NCBI RefSeq assembly: GCF_000190635.1
Contig: NC_015172.1
Span: forward strand, 1,984,001 to 2,048,000
DNA: 64,000 nt
Reading direction: 5' to 3'
From: Syntrophobotulus glycolicus DSM 8271
GTDB taxonomy: Bacteria; Bacillota; Desulfitobacteriia; Desulfitobacteriales; Syntrophobotulaceae
This document shows, piece by piece, positions 1 through 8,660 of this stretch. Both the position numbers and the translations under genes were made by a program. A model generated the notes under the pieces. The model was not told the origin of the DNA. It was given only the letters and a program-made list of their open reading frames with translations, and made no database searches. Position 1 is the first letter of the stretch; every line of letters starts with the position of its first letter.

Positions 1-3
1 GGC

Positions 4-465
4 CTAAATCATTTTCCTTTTCCCCAAATATTTCCAAATGGAAAAACCTTTTTTTACGTACCTTCCAAAAGTTGTGGCTGCTGCAACGGGGTGTCCATCT
101 GTCTTTTGATCAATGATTTCAGCAAACTCAGCCTTAATGTTCTCTGTAATCATTCTTGTATTAAATACCGTGTCTTTCAAATCATCCGCGATATCGGGTA
201 AATTTTCATTTACCGTGTCTAAAGCCTGGTCAATTTTGTTCAGGGTTTCTTCAGCGTGAACGAAAGTCTCCCCGGCCCGAGCAACGGCATCATTGGCAAG
301 GATGATCGCTTTATTGGCCTGTTCTGCAATTTTGCTTGCCTCATGAACGACTTCGTCAAGACGTATAAGGTTTTTGGATACACGATTGAGAAACACAGCA
401 ACATAGATACTAAACATGGTCACGACAACCGATATGACTATTGTGCAGACTGATAAAACATCCAA
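4..465 (-). CDS. DUF948 domain membrane protein
   Basis: Small membrane-anchored protein of about 153 residues, of the DUF948 (YtxG-like) type. It has one hydrophobic segment near the N-terminus (residues about 4-26, rich in V, I and S) followed by a long Ala/Glu/Lys-rich stretch with heptad spacing, so a single-pass protein with a cytoplasmic coiled coil is likely. The family is often linked to general stress or sporulation in Firmicutes, but its biochemical role is unknown. I place the start at a TTG (465) because an AAGGAG site lies 8 bases upstream; an ATG at 489 in the same frame lies upstream of that site and has none of its own. The stop codon is three bases from the window edge, so the gene is complete. 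Confidence 0.8.
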   Translation of the reverse strand: MDVLSVCTIVISVVVTMFSIYVAVFLNRVSKNLIRLDEVVHEASKIAEQANKAIILANDAVARAGETFVHAEETLNKIDQALDTVNENLPDIADDLKDTVFNTRMITENIKAEFAEIIDQKTDGHPVAAATTFGRYVKKGFSIWKYLGKRKMI

Positions 466-769
466 GATTTTCACTCCTTCCGGAAACATTTATTTAGCCG
501 ATGCTGCTTTAGCGGAACTTGGCGCAGAATCTTTATTTTGTTTTTCCTTTATTTCTACAAAATTTTGTTTAATTCCTTCCCGCCCGTTTGACTTCTTGAT
601 CTGACCATAGTTTCTCCGGACAAAGAGTCAGGCATTCAATTTATTCGCTTTTCTTTCTGTACAACCTGAAACATCATTGAATCATGCCGAAAAAGTATGC
701 ATTTTTTATTATATCCTTAATAAACCCCTCTTATCTTATTTTTCCAACCCTGATTACTACATACTTGCA

Positions 770-798
770 GTGACATTGTCTTCCTTAAACGATATAAT
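770..798 (+). promoter_or_regulatory. Sigma-A type promoter of the NlpC/P60 gene
   Basis: GTGACA (770-775) and a perfect TATAAT (793-798) are separated by 17 bases. The start codon follows about 60 bases downstream. The placement supports the internal ATG at 860 as the true start of the next gene, since the longer reading frame would begin upstream of the promoter. Confidence 0.6.
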
Positions 799-859
799 AG
801 TGACAACTTGCTTTTGCTTTGAGATTGTTTGTAAAGCGAAGAAGAAAGGACCGTGTCTA

Positions 860-1651
860 ATGAACAAACCATTATACATGCTGCTTACTCCTTTTTTAGG
901 CTTAATTTTGCTCGTAAGCATCAATACTGCGACCGCTTATGAAATTCCCAATAATCCCTACCAACAAAAAGATCTTCAAAGTTATTCCGTCTCACAGGTG
1001 GCGGACTGGGGACTAACCAGTCAACAAATTGCAGATTCCAATTCCACCGAGACAATTGATCCCACTAAGGCCAAAACCGCGAATAAGACTGAAACAAAAA
1101 CCGGCAATACAACGGAGAGCAAAGAATCAGCAGAGATCAAAACGGCTTCTTCCCAAAGGGCTACTCCATTATCGACCGCTTCCCGCGGAGAAAGCGATTC
1201 CAGAACAACCAAAGCCGCAAAGACTTCCAGTAAGGCTTCCGTTTCGGCTAAAGCCTCTCAAAGCAGTACTACAGTCAAATCTGCGGACCAAAACAAAGTC
1301 GACGCGATCATCGGGACAGCAAAAAAATACCTTGGAGTGCCTTATTTATATGGGGGGACTACCCCTTCAGGATTTGACTGTTCAGGATATGTAAGATATG
1401 TTTTCAATCAAAACGGCTTATCCTTGCCAAGAACAGCCCGGGAACAATATACCGTCGGGAGCAAAGTCTCCTCCCTTCAGGCCGGAGACCTTGTATTTTT
1501 CTCGACCAACAGTAACGGAAAAATCGACCATGTCGGGATTTATTTAGGAGGAGGAAACTTTATCAATTCCACCTCATCCCGCGGAGTAATCATTTCCTCC
1601 CTTAACTCATACTGGCAGCCACGTTATGTTGGGGCCAAAAGAGTTCTATAA
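860..1651 (+). CDS. Secreted NlpC/P60 peptidoglycan endopeptidase
   Basis: A 263-residue exported cell-wall hydrolase. Residues 1-26 form a typical signal peptide (MNKPLY, hydrophobic core, then TATAYE). A Ser/Thr/Lys/Ala-rich linker of about 110 residues follows, then an NlpC/P60 domain from about residue 147. The catalytic cysteine is in FDCSGY (about C174) and the catalytic histidine in DHVGIY (about H224). The third polar position appears to be Asn in FINST (about N236), where many members have His. Such enzymes usually cut D-Glu-meso-DAP bonds in stem peptides. There is no SH3 or LysM anchor; the linker may pass through the wall. The ATG at 860 is preceded by AAGAAAGGA; an upstream in-frame ATG at 677 has no Shine-Dalgarno site and would bury the signal peptide. 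Monocistronic, with its own promoter and terminator. Confidence 0.9.
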   Translation: MNKPLYMLLTPFLGLILLVSINTATAYEIPNNPYQQKDLQSYSVSQVADWGLTSQQIADSNSTETIDPTKAKTANKTETKTGNTTESKESAEIKTASSQRATPLSTASRGESDSRTTKAAKTSSKASVSAKASQSSTTVKSADQNKVDAIIGTAKKYLGVPYLYGGTTPSGFDCSGYVRYVFNQNGLSLPRTAREQYTVGSKVSSLQAGDLVFFSTNSNGKIDHVGIYLGGGNFINSTSSRGVIISSLNSYWQPRYVGAKRVL

Positions 1652-1716
1652 CAAGCACACCACAAAAAACAGCCCCGTTAGGCAGTCCTTAGTAAAACAG
1701 TATTTGAACGAAGTAT

Positions 1717-1747
1717 AGCGTAGCATAAAAAGCTACGCTCTTTCTTC
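1717..1747 (+). terminator. Rho-independent terminator after the NlpC/P60 gene
   Basis: Perfect 8-bp stem AGCGTAGC / GCTACGCT with a 7-base loop, followed by a pyrimidine-rich CTTTCTTC run on the plus strand. Confidence 0.65.
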
Positions 1748-1871
1748 ATCTATTGGGTTATTCAGTTCTGGCAAAATCCCCACCAAAATCAGAGGGAAAT
1801 CTGAATAGATTTCATTGTTCTTTCTATGGCTGCCGTTAAAACATCTTTTAATAAGATTATAGCAAAATACA

Positions 1872-3932
1872 TTAATTCTTATAAATATTAGATTTGGAAA
1901 TTACTTTATTCATGCTATCAGTGAGCTTGACTTGGATCTCTATATTTTCTATCCTCTTCGGCAGGTCAATCCTTAACATGTCCGGACTAGAATACGTCGT
2001 ATTGACTTCTTTGCCATTGAGATAAACCTTGTCATTTTCCACAAAGCTACTTCCTTGTATGATCAATGAGTTTTCGGAAGACAAAACGCTCGAAATCACC
2101 GGCAAGGCATCACCTTGAATATAGTTTACGTTTTGAGATGGTTTATGATCCGGTTCAAGATTATAGCTATATTCTTTACCGAACAGCAAATCATATTGAA
2201 GCAATTCATAATCGCTAAACGTATTCTCTGGTATGTTGGCCGCATTCCAGTGATCTTTGCTGATTATCACCTCATTACCCTTTTGCATAAGATTGGAAAG
2301 AAGATCGGTGATGGGACTACCCGACTTTTGAGCGGTTTGAAGGGCGTAAGTACCCATGAAATTGGCCGATAATTTAAGATCGTGTTTTACAGTTGTTGAG
2401 AAATTGTTCCATGTTACAAAGGGAACACTATGCAAGTTTAAATAATCTTGATAAGAATTTCCATCCTGCTCAATAAATCCTGCCTCTTTATAAACGCTGT
2501 AATTATCTCCTAACATCGGTAAGTGATCGCCATAAAAGATTACCAAGGTAGGTTCATTAATATTTTTTAAGCCATCAATCAGTTGCTGAAGAGATTTATC
2601 AACATCATTGATTGTATTGGCGTAATTATCCAAAATAGCCTGAGATTGTGAACTTAATTCAGAGTCGGTTGCCTTGATCACATTTTGCGGGTTTTCCGTT
2701 GTTGAATAAGGGCCATGCCCTTCCATGGAAACAGCATAGATAAAATCCGGCTCGCTCGTCTTTTTAACCTGATTGAGAATTTGATTTGTCAGCTCTGTAT
2801 CACTAATATACTGACCGTAATATTGGGGCGAATTGAGAAACTCTTTACTGATGAATTTATCGAATCCCAACTCCTGATAAACTTTTTGCCGGCCATAAAA
2901 CCAATTGTCGTAAGTATGGATAGCCGAAGTGGCATAACCTTGTTGGCCGAGAATTGCCGGCAAAGCTTCAATCGGCCGATTAATATATTGATCATAGGCA
3001 ATAGCGCCATTAAGTAAAAACTGTGTTGAGAACCCAGTCAAGGCCTCAAATTCGGTATTGGCGGTACCCCCGCCATACACGGGAGAAAGCATGATACCGC
3101 TTGACTGAGATTTTTGAAGAGAATGAAAGAATGGAATGGGATCTTGATTAAATGAAACGTCTTTCATTAAAGTGGGGTCCCAAAAGGCCTCACTCATGAC
3201 CAAAATAATATTAGGTTTGAGATCGGCATCAACCGGATAAGAAGGAGTACTGTTATTTTGAACAATCTTATTGATCCCATCCTCCTGATAGTTATCCGGT
3301 TCGGAAACCTTAAGATATTCCGAATCCATAAGGAAACCAAGCATTGTTCCGTTTTGATCATAATTTAGAGATTGACTATAACTAATTAGTTGAAGGGCAA
3401 AAGTATTTTGGATAGGAGCTAAGTAAGAATAAAAAGCAAATACGACTAAGAATGAACAAACAAATACCACAGTCCGATAACGCTGCTTTCTTTGCTTAAA
3501 AATATGTTTAAATATCAACGTAATCAGAGCAATCGTGATGATAATAAAAATCCCGATGAAAATAAAAACATTTTGGAAATGGCCTGAAATCCCAAAAGCC
3601 TCTTTCGCTAAAAGAAAATCTGTTGGCAGTAAGGGTTCTCCTTTAACTTTCAATTTTTGGTGACTAATAAATCCCAAACAAGAAAATAGAGATAGAAAAA
3701 TAGTGCTGGTGACTAAGTAAGCCCTTTTAGGCAAGACATAAAATATATTTATGATTCCAAACATTAGAATATAGTTAAGAAAAAACTCCGCTGGGTAGCT
3801 TCTAATCCATGTTATCACTTCTTTTAAGTTTCCGTCTGAAAAGCCCTCCAAGGCCAGTATCGCTAATATAGGAACAATAAGAACAAACAGCAGCAGATTT
3901 CTAGTTATCCCATCCAGTTTTCGATCAAACAC
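1872..3932 (-). CDS. LTA synthase family sulfatase-fold phosphoglycerol transferase
   Basis: A 686-residue membrane enzyme of the LtaS/sulfatase superfamily. Five hydrophobic segments occupy roughly residues 12-30, 48-66, 72-90, 121-142 and 152-174. An extracellular alkaline-phosphatase-like domain starts at about 240. Visible metal/catalytic motifs are NIILVMSEAFWD (E248), GGGTANTEFE (T290, the expected nucleophile) and FYGDHLPMLG (D468, H469). Family members move glycerol phosphate from phosphatidylglycerol onto lipoteichoic acid or related glycans. The last 85 residues are extra and resemble an IPT/TIG-like beta domain, which is unusual for LtaS. GTG start, 7 bases after GGAGGAG. The glycosyltransferase on the same strand upstream could make the glycolipid anchor, but more than 500 bases and a terminator separate them. 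Confidence 0.88.
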   Translation of the reverse strand: MFDRKLDGITRNLLLFVLIVPILAILALEGFSDGNLKEVITWIRSYPAEFFLNYILMFGIINIFYVLPKRAYLVTSTIFLSLFSCLGFISHQKLKVKGEPLLPTDFLLAKEAFGISGHFQNVFIFIGIFIIITIALITLIFKHIFKQRKQRYRTVVFVCSFLVVFAFYSYLAPIQNTFALQLISYSQSLNYDQNGTMLGFLMDSEYLKVSEPDNYQEDGINKIVQNNSTPSYPVDADLKPNIILVMSEAFWDPTLMKDVSFNQDPIPFFHSLQKSQSSGIMLSPVYGGGTANTEFEALTGFSTQFLLNGAIAYDQYINRPIEALPAILGQQGYATSAIHTYDNWFYGRQKVYQELGFDKFISKEFLNSPQYYGQYISDTELTNQILNQVKKTSEPDFIYAVSMEGHGPYSTTENPQNVIKATDSELSSQSQAILDNYANTINDVDKSLQQLIDGLKNINEPTLVIFYGDHLPMLGDNYSVYKEAGFIEQDGNSYQDYLNLHSVPFVTWNNFSTTVKHDLKLSANFMGTYALQTAQKSGSPITDLLSNLMQKGNEVIISKDHWNAANIPENTFSDYELLQYDLLFGKEYSYNLEPDHKPSQNVNYIQGDALPVISSVLSSENSLIIQGSSFVENDKVYLNGKEVNTTYSSPDMLRIDLPKRIENIEIQVKLTDSMNKVISKSNIYKN

Positions 3933-4471
3933 AATTACTCCTCCGTTTAACTAAGATACTGATTTCAATAAGCAATATAGGTCAACTGCCGATTTCCAGC
4001 AACCCACGATTTCATATTTAGTAAAAAAATTATTAAGCTAAAGGCTGATTAAGCTTTAGCTTATTCTAAATTGAGTTCAAAGCTTTGACAAACTATACTT
4101 TATTCCTTAATACTTATAATTAACTTTGAAAATTGCCTATTGCCTATTTCTAGGAGCGCCTGAAATAAGTAACCTCGTTTTTGGAGGCAAGAAACGATCA
4201 TTCACAGTTAGTAACAAGGGATTATTACATCATTATCAGCGGCCAGCAGATCTCATTGACTAGCCCGGTCCCCGCTTACTAATTCGCTGTGTATTTTGAT
4301 ATATTCTATATTTTTTCACTGTTTTCCTCTAAATAAATAGAAAAACCCCTTTCCTTATTCTAAAAGGAAAAAGGGTTAACCATTTCTTCATCCTTACTTT
4401 TCTACCAATGCCAAATATCTTAAACAATATTATATTTGTGTTTAAGCTCATTAAGAAAGTCCAAATCCTCC
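3933..4471. other. Long intergenic region with an orphan inverted-repeat structure
   Basis: No open reading frame of credible length. Between 4203 and 4292 lies a nested inverted repeat. CACAG and TTAGTAA (4203-4214) can pair with TTACTAA and CTGTG (4276-4292), and inside it AGCGG (4238-4242) can pair with CCGCT (4272-4276). Either strand could form the fold. It sits 270-340 bases upstream of the LTA-synthase-like gene on the minus strand. I could not match it to a known riboswitch family. The rest is AT-rich and featureless apart from a terminator at 4341-4378. Confidence 0.4.
4341..4378 (-). terminator. Terminator after the glycosyltransferase operon
   Basis: On the minus strand AACCCTTTTTCCTT pairs with AAGGAAAGGGGTT across an 8-base loop and ends in a run of five T. 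It lies about 95 bases past the glycosyltransferase stop codon. Confidence 0.75.
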
Positions 4472-5626
4472 TCAGGCTGTTCTGGATAATTTATCCTGAT
4501 ATATTTGTAATACAGAAGAATAATCAGCTACCAATTGATCAAAGATGCTGCTCCAGGATTTCCCCTTAATGTGTTTCAGGGCATTATCCGCCAGAATTTT
4601 CAGGAGTATTTTATCTTCAATCAATGTGATTATCGCTTTAGCCAAATTTTCGCTATCCCGCGGGGAACACATCAAACCATTGTATGAATCAAGGACATTA
4701 TCTTTAACTCCGCCCGCATTTACCGCAATCACCGGTAATCCTGAAGCCATAGCTTCAAGAACAACATTACCGAAAGTCTCTGTGCTGGACGGGAAGACAA
4801 AGGCATCACAGGAAGCATAAATCCTGGCTAATTCCTGGCCTTCTAAATAACCGGTTAAAAGGACATTCTTATCAGTGCGTTCCTTCAGAAGCTTGGCATA
4901 GGGACCTTCTCCAACAAGGATAAATTGGACCTTATCCGCATAGCTTACATTTACCCTTTCGATACCGGCGATCAGGATATCCAGATCCTTTTCAGCCGCA
5001 AGCCTGCCGACATAGAGAAAAGTTGTCTTATTTTCCATCTTAAACTGTTTCCTTATTTCTGAGTCCCGTAATTTCGGGCTAAATGTGTTCATATCAATCC
5101 CTCTGGACCATAAACGCAAATTCTTAATTCCCTTGTTTTCTAAAATCTTTAAGGTTTCAATTGAAGGACAAAAGTTTAAATCGCTGAATCGATGAAACCA
5201 TTTAAAGAGACCCCAAACGACATTTTCTAAATACTCAAGATTGTAATACTTCAGATAATCATCAAAATTGGTATGGAATGAAGAAACGATGGGAATGCCC
5301 CTCTCCCTGGCATACCTTAAGCCCGCCAGCCCAATTCCCAAAGGATCTGTCAGATGAACAAGATCCGGCGCGAATTGATCGGCCAGGCGAGACAAGTTCG
5401 CATAGAGCGGAAAGGAAAGACGGCACTCCGGATAAAACGGAACACTGATACTTTTAAACCTCACGACAGGAGATGGAACTTGGCTCCTCTCTATTTCCTC
5501 ATATTGCGGAGCAAAGACCATGTGTTTTATTTCTTTTTCCGCGAGATATTCTCCCAGTCTTTTCAGGGTATTGCTAACTCCATTGATTTGCGGAAGGTAG
5601 GTATCGGTAAAATAAGCTATTCTCAT
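4472..5626 (-). CDS. GT4-family glycosyltransferase
   Basis: A 384-residue GT-B fold glycosyltransferase (group 1/GT4). The N-terminus MRIAYFTDTYLPQINGVSNT is typical of the bacterial MgtA-like and glycolipid glycosyltransferase group, with a G-rich acceptor loop. The C-terminal half carries FLYVGRLAAEKD and an E-x7-E motif (TETFGNVVLEAMASGLPV), which binds the sugar nucleotide. Members transfer mannose, glucose or similar to diacylglycerol or phosphatidylinositol, or extend cell-wall glycans; the exact sugar and acceptor cannot be read from sequence. I chose the ATG at 5626 because GGAGTG lies just upstream and homologues begin with MRIAYFTD; the in-frame extension to 5725 lies inside the upstream gene. 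Overlaps the upstream gene by 53 bases, which suggests coupling. Confidence 0.87.
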   Translation of the reverse strand: MRIAYFTDTYLPQINGVSNTLKRLGEYLAEKEIKHMVFAPQYEEIERSQVPSPVVRFKSISVPFYPECRLSFPLYANLSRLADQFAPDLVHLTDPLGIGLAGLRYARERGIPIVSSFHTNFDDYLKYYNLEYLENVVWGLFKWFHRFSDLNFCPSIETLKILENKGIKNLRLWSRGIDMNTFSPKLRDSEIRKQFKMENKTTFLYVGRLAAEKDLDILIAGIERVNVSYADKVQFILVGEGPYAKLLKERTDKNVLLTGYLEGQELARIYASCDAFVFPSSTETFGNVVLEAMASGLPVIAVNAGGVKDNVLDSYNGLMCSPRDSENLAKAIITLIEDKILLKILADNALKHIKGKSWSSIFDQLVADYSSVLQIYQDKLSRTA

Positions 5627-6212
5627 CCCACTCACTCCAATCAATCCCTTGATCAAAATATAAAGATAAAATTGAAACACAGACGAGGATATTGACTCCC
5701 ACTGCATGGACAATATCCTCTTCAAAAGGTGCAGAATCCTCGGTGATCAGATCCAAGTATCTTTCATGCCTCTCAACAATATAGTCCAGTATTTTAGTTG
5801 GAGATGTTAATAACTCAGAATGATGAACATTTTGTGTCTTCAGCCTCTTCTTCTTTTTCCAAAAATGGGACATCAGACGGAACTCATAAAGGTAGTGCTC
5901 TACGATTTCATCCCGAAAAAATTCCGAGTGAGCATAACAAAAAAAATCTGAAAGATAGTGAGTGATCACACCCATCCTTTCAGATAACTGTTTTGACCAT
6001 CGCCCGGTTTCCTGATGCTCGGAAAGTTTTTCAATCTCTCCTCGGACAAACTCTACTGCAGCATGTTTATAGTGAGGAACGGAACCAGGCTGTAAATCAG
6101 GTTTAATATTTCCGTATAGAAAGCTGATTTTATTGATGTGAATATTAAGTTCTTTTTCAATGGACTTGCAGATTACTCGTGCCAATTGCCAATGCATTAA
6201 TATATTCATCAC
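5574..6212 (-). CDS. Zinc-dependent phospholipase C family protein
   Basis: A 212-residue protein matching the prokaryotic zinc-dependent phospholipase C fold. H7-W8 near the N-terminus, H47/H50, and the HYLSDFFCYAH motif (H85, D89, H95) give the expected pattern of zinc ligands in an all-helical domain. No signal peptide is visible, so it is probably cytoplasmic, unlike secreted PLC toxins; its substrate is unknown. It starts with GTG (6212), immediately followed by ATG, one base after the stop of the small gene upstream, with AGGGA before it. The downstream glycosyltransferase overlaps its 3' end. The pairing with a lipid-type glycosyltransferase suggests membrane lipid or glycolipid metabolism, which is inference. 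Confidence 0.75.
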   Translation of the reverse strand: MMNILMHWQLARVICKSIEKELNIHINKISFLYGNIKPDLQPGSVPHYKHAAVEFVRGEIEKLSEHQETGRWSKQLSERMGVITHYLSDFFCYAHSEFFRDEIVEHYLYEFRLMSHFWKKKKRLKTQNVHHSELLTSPTKILDYIVERHERYLDLITEDSAPFEEDIVHAVGVNILVCVSILSLYFDQGIDWSEWDENSLFYRYLPSANQWS

Positions 6213-6213
6213 T

Positions 6214-6396
6214 TCACATCCCTACATAAAGGCTAGCATTTGCACAAAAAAAATTTAACACTTCCTTGTAAAGTAAGCGTTTGAATTGAGTAAAGGCAAA
6301 ATTAAATTTTTCAGGATCTATGATTTGCTCTGTCTGTTTGAGAAAAACCTCATATACAGGCAGCGGAATTTCAATCATTTTCTCTTGTTTTTCCAT
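6214..6396 (-). CDS. Small hypothetical protein, first gene of the PLC/glycosyltransferase operon
   Basis: A 60-residue protein (starts MEKQEKMIEIPLPVYEVF) with no domain I recognise. It is mildly amphipathic, without a membrane segment. Its stop codon is one base before the GTG of the next gene, which argues for a real, translationally coupled gene. Its 5' side runs almost directly into the decayed IS66 remnant (about 6440 onward), so the original promoter may have been displaced. The short length and lack of a recognised family keep confidence moderate. Confidence 0.5.
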   Translation of the reverse strand: MEKQEKMIEIPLPVYEVFLKQTEQIIDPEKFNFAFTQFKRLLYKEVLNFFCANASLYVGM

Positions 6397-6439
6397 GCTC
6401 TAATCACACCTGAAACCCGCATGAAATCTAGAAAGATCG

Positions 6440-6806
6440 GCATTTTACCCCAGATATTTTGCGAGATTTTGCGCTCGAAAACTTCGCTGCCTTTGAGCTT
6501 TTTTCCAGCCGCGCGATCAATCAGGCAGGATAATTCCTCGCCATTTATACCATTGTGGCTTCGCCGTCCGATTTTGGCCAACGGAAACGCCCGCGCTCCA
6601 GCCTTTTAAAATACAGTCAGAGACCGTCTCCGTCCCATTCGAGAATTTTCTGACGGTCGCGGTTTTTTCTGCAGAATACAAACAGGGCGTCGGCGAACGG
6701 GTCCAGGGAAAAGCTTTGCTGTACGAGCGCCATTAAGTCCGTTGATCGATTTTCTCATATCCGTGTGTCCGCACAGATACACGGGTTTGTCGCCGAATCG
6801 CATCAT
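6440..6806 (-). pseudogene. Decayed IS66 family tnpB (Orf2-like)
   Basis: Remains of the IS66 accessory gene tnpB. The start MMRFGDKPVYLCGHTDMRKS is intact. The reading then moves to another frame near 6733, where the family signature DPFADALFVFCRKNRDR then KILEWDGDG continues. It meets an in-frame TGA near 6623 (LWLYFK has become L-stop-LYFK) and shifts again near 6550-6580 before NGEELSCLIDRA. With at least two frameshifts and one nonsense codon this cannot make a working protein. Confidence 0.8.
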
Positions 6807-7165
6807 AGCGACTTGAGGACGCGGCAGACCTTCGCCAGCAGTTTAGGGTCAGTCTCAGCATTCACGTTGATATGACAGCCGCCGGCCTCGATGGTTAGGG
6901 TATGCTCGGCGGACTAATAGGCTCAGTCCTTAAGCTGCTCCCATCCGCTTGGCACAAGATTCTCCCCGAGGCTTTGTGTTCTTATAAGCTCGGCACAGGC
7001 CGCTTCACGCACTTTCTTCTGTCTGTAATAGTAAGTAGTTTCACTGATTCCCTTTTCTGCGCAGAAGGCGTTGACTGTTAGTCCGCTGGCCATTCGTTCT
7101 TTTCCGGCCTCGCCCAGTCCGACAGCCGAAACTGCGTTACGATTTTTTGTCCGTGGTAGTGTCAA
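6803..7165 (-). pseudogene. Decayed IS66 family tnpA (Orf1-like)
   Basis: Remains of the IS66 helix-turn-helix accessory gene. ASGLTVNAFCAEKGISETTY and LVPSGWEQL are hallmarks of this family, and the C-terminal EHTLTIEAGGCHINVNAE then LAKVCRVLKSL is present further down. Two in-frame stop codons, TGA at 6923-6925 and TAG at 6914-6916, split the frame. The gene's own stop overlaps the tnpB ATG, as in intact IS66 elements. The N-terminus is disturbed at about 7165, beside the IS256-type element. The IS66 transposase gene tnpC is absent. Confidence 0.8.
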
Positions 7166-7170
7166 TGATC

Positions 7171-8660
7171 TTTCGCAAATTTCTGCTTGGCAGGTTGTTT
7201 TCTATTTTGACCCCAGAGCAAGACTTGATATGGGGGTGCTGGATGCTACCCTTAAGATCGGGATGGGGCTTACTCCAAAAGAAGACATCATTTGAGCCAC
7301 ATCCCGCGACCCATTGAAGCATCCGGCGCAGGGTCCCATGTCAAGTCTACCCCAGAGATGATTTGTTTTTATCCGACCACAAGATTGTTGTCTTTATTCA
7401 TTTCCTCCAGATGTTTCATACTCATATACATCTTGGTTCCCCAGGTTTTACTTGCTACATGCCTAAGCCGGGCGCAAACCAGCATCAGTGCCGAGTTGCC
7501 GTCTGGGAAGGCCCCCACAACACGGGTTCTGCGTCTGATCTCCCGATTCAGTCTTTCAATAACATTATTGCTCCGGAGTTTTGACCAGTGCACCTGCGGG
7601 AAATCCATGTAAGTCAGGGTTTCCTGGATACTGTCTTCAATCTTCTTGGCTGCTTCTTTCAGCTTCATGTCCCGCAGTTTATTAACGACAGCAACTGCTT
7701 TTTCTTTGGCTGCTGCTTTGTCTTCTTGGGCATGGATTGCCTTGAGCATAGCCGCGACTTCTTTCATCTTCGAACGCGGTGTAACGGAGAATACATTTCG
7801 GTAAAAATGTACGCTGCAGCGCTGAAATTTGGCGTTAGGGAAGGTTTCATTGACGGCTTCCATCAGCCCCAGGCATTTGTCCCCGATGAATAGCTGCGTT
7901 CCAGTGAGTCCTCGTTCTTTTAAGCTTTTCAGGAATTCCTGCCAACTTGCTTTGTCTTCTTTCATGCCTTCGCCGGCGCCGATGACTTCTCTGTATCCGT
8001 CTTCGTTAACGGCCATGGCAATAAGTATTGCCACGTTCTCATATTCGCCGCCCCAGTTTCGTTTGAGGTAAATTCCGTCGACGTATACATACGGATATTT
8101 GCTCTGCAGAGGTCGGCTGCGCCAAGTATCGATGTGTCCGTATACTTTTTTGTTCAGATTGCTCACGGTCCCGGCCGACACTTTGGTTCCCCATAACGCT
8201 TCGGTGATGTCCTCTACCCGGCGAACCGAAACACCGGCTAAGTACATTTCGATCAGGGCTTCTTCCACGGAGCTTTCCCGCCGCCGATAGCGTTCGATGA
8301 TGGCTGTTTCAAAAGCTACGCCTTTTAGCTTCGGCACTTTTAGCTTCACCTCTCCAGAAGTGGTGATCAGGTTTCTCTGATAGTGGCCAGACCTGTATCC
8401 TTTTCGTTCTTCCGAACGTTCATACCGCCCGGCCTCAATCAGCGCGGCGGCTTCCTGGTCGAGCAAGTCGTTCAATGTTTCTTCCACACTATGGCGTACT
8501 AATTCCTTCAATTCCTGCTTTATTGCACCTTCGTTTAAGTGTATAATTTTCTCAGACATATTCGCAATTCCTCCTTGGTAGATTTGGTGTGGTAACTTTA
8601 TCTTACCAAGCAGTTGCGTTTATGTCTTTATTCATAAACACTCATTTTCAATTTGCGAAA
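7171..8660 (-). mobile_element. IS256 family insertion sequence
   Basis: An element of about 1.49 kb bounded by the inverted repeat TTTCGCAAATT (7171-7181) and AATTTGCGAAA (8650-8660). The sequence CTGCTTGG also occurs inside both ends, at different distances. A single transposase gene lies within. I could not find a clear 8-9 bp target duplication, so the exact ends are approximate. The left end abuts the broken IS66 tnpA, and the right end abuts a possible mobilisation-gene fragment. About 190 bases of unexplained non-coding DNA separate the transposase stop from the left end, longer than usual. Confidence 0.7.
7369..8559 (-). CDS. IS256 family transposase (mutator-type, DDE)
   Basis: A 396-residue, apparently intact transposase. 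DDE catalytic positions are visible in YVYVDGIYLKR (first D), LFIGDKCLGL (second D) and SNNVIERLNREIRRRTRVV (E), with the C-x2-H block QRCSVHFYRNV between them, as in mutator-type enzymes. The length is normal for the family. Start ATG at 8559 is preceded by AAGGAGG. No frameshift is seen, so the element may still be mobile, in contrast to the ruined IS66 next to it. Confidence 0.93.
   Translation of the reverse strand: MSEKIIHLNEGAIKQELKELVRHSVEETLNDLLDQEAAALIEAGRYERSEERKGYRSGHYQRNLITTSGEVKLKVPKLKGVAFETAIIERYRRRESSVEEALIEMYLAGVSVRRVEDITEALWGTKVSAGTVSNLNKKVYGHIDTWRSRPLQSKYPYVYVDGIYLKRNWGGEYENVAILIAMAVNEDGYREVIGAGEGMKEDKASWQEFLKSLKERGLTGTQLFIGDKCLGLMEAVNETFPNAKFQRCSVHFYRNVFSVTPRSKMKEVAAMLKAIHAQEDKAAAKEKAVAVVNKLRDMKLKEAAKKIEDSIQETLTYMDFPQVHWSKLRSNNVIERLNREIRRRTRVVGAFPDGNSALMLVCARLRHVASKTWGTKMYMSMKHLEEMNKDNNLVVG

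Noticed and set aside
490-676. Second small gene upstream of the DUF948 gene on the minus strand
   Set aside because: An open frame ending in SAKAASAK exists but no usable start codon or ribosome site was found.
677-859. N-terminal extension of the NlpC/P60 protein
   Set aside because: Lies upstream of or across the promoter, lacks a ribosome site, and would hide the signal peptide.
4203-4292. Known riboswitch (ydaO c-di-AMP, T-box, SAM) in the 4.2-kb intergenic region
   Set aside because: Some short G-rich similarity to ydaO was noticed, but the conserved paired motifs are absent; left as an orphan structure.
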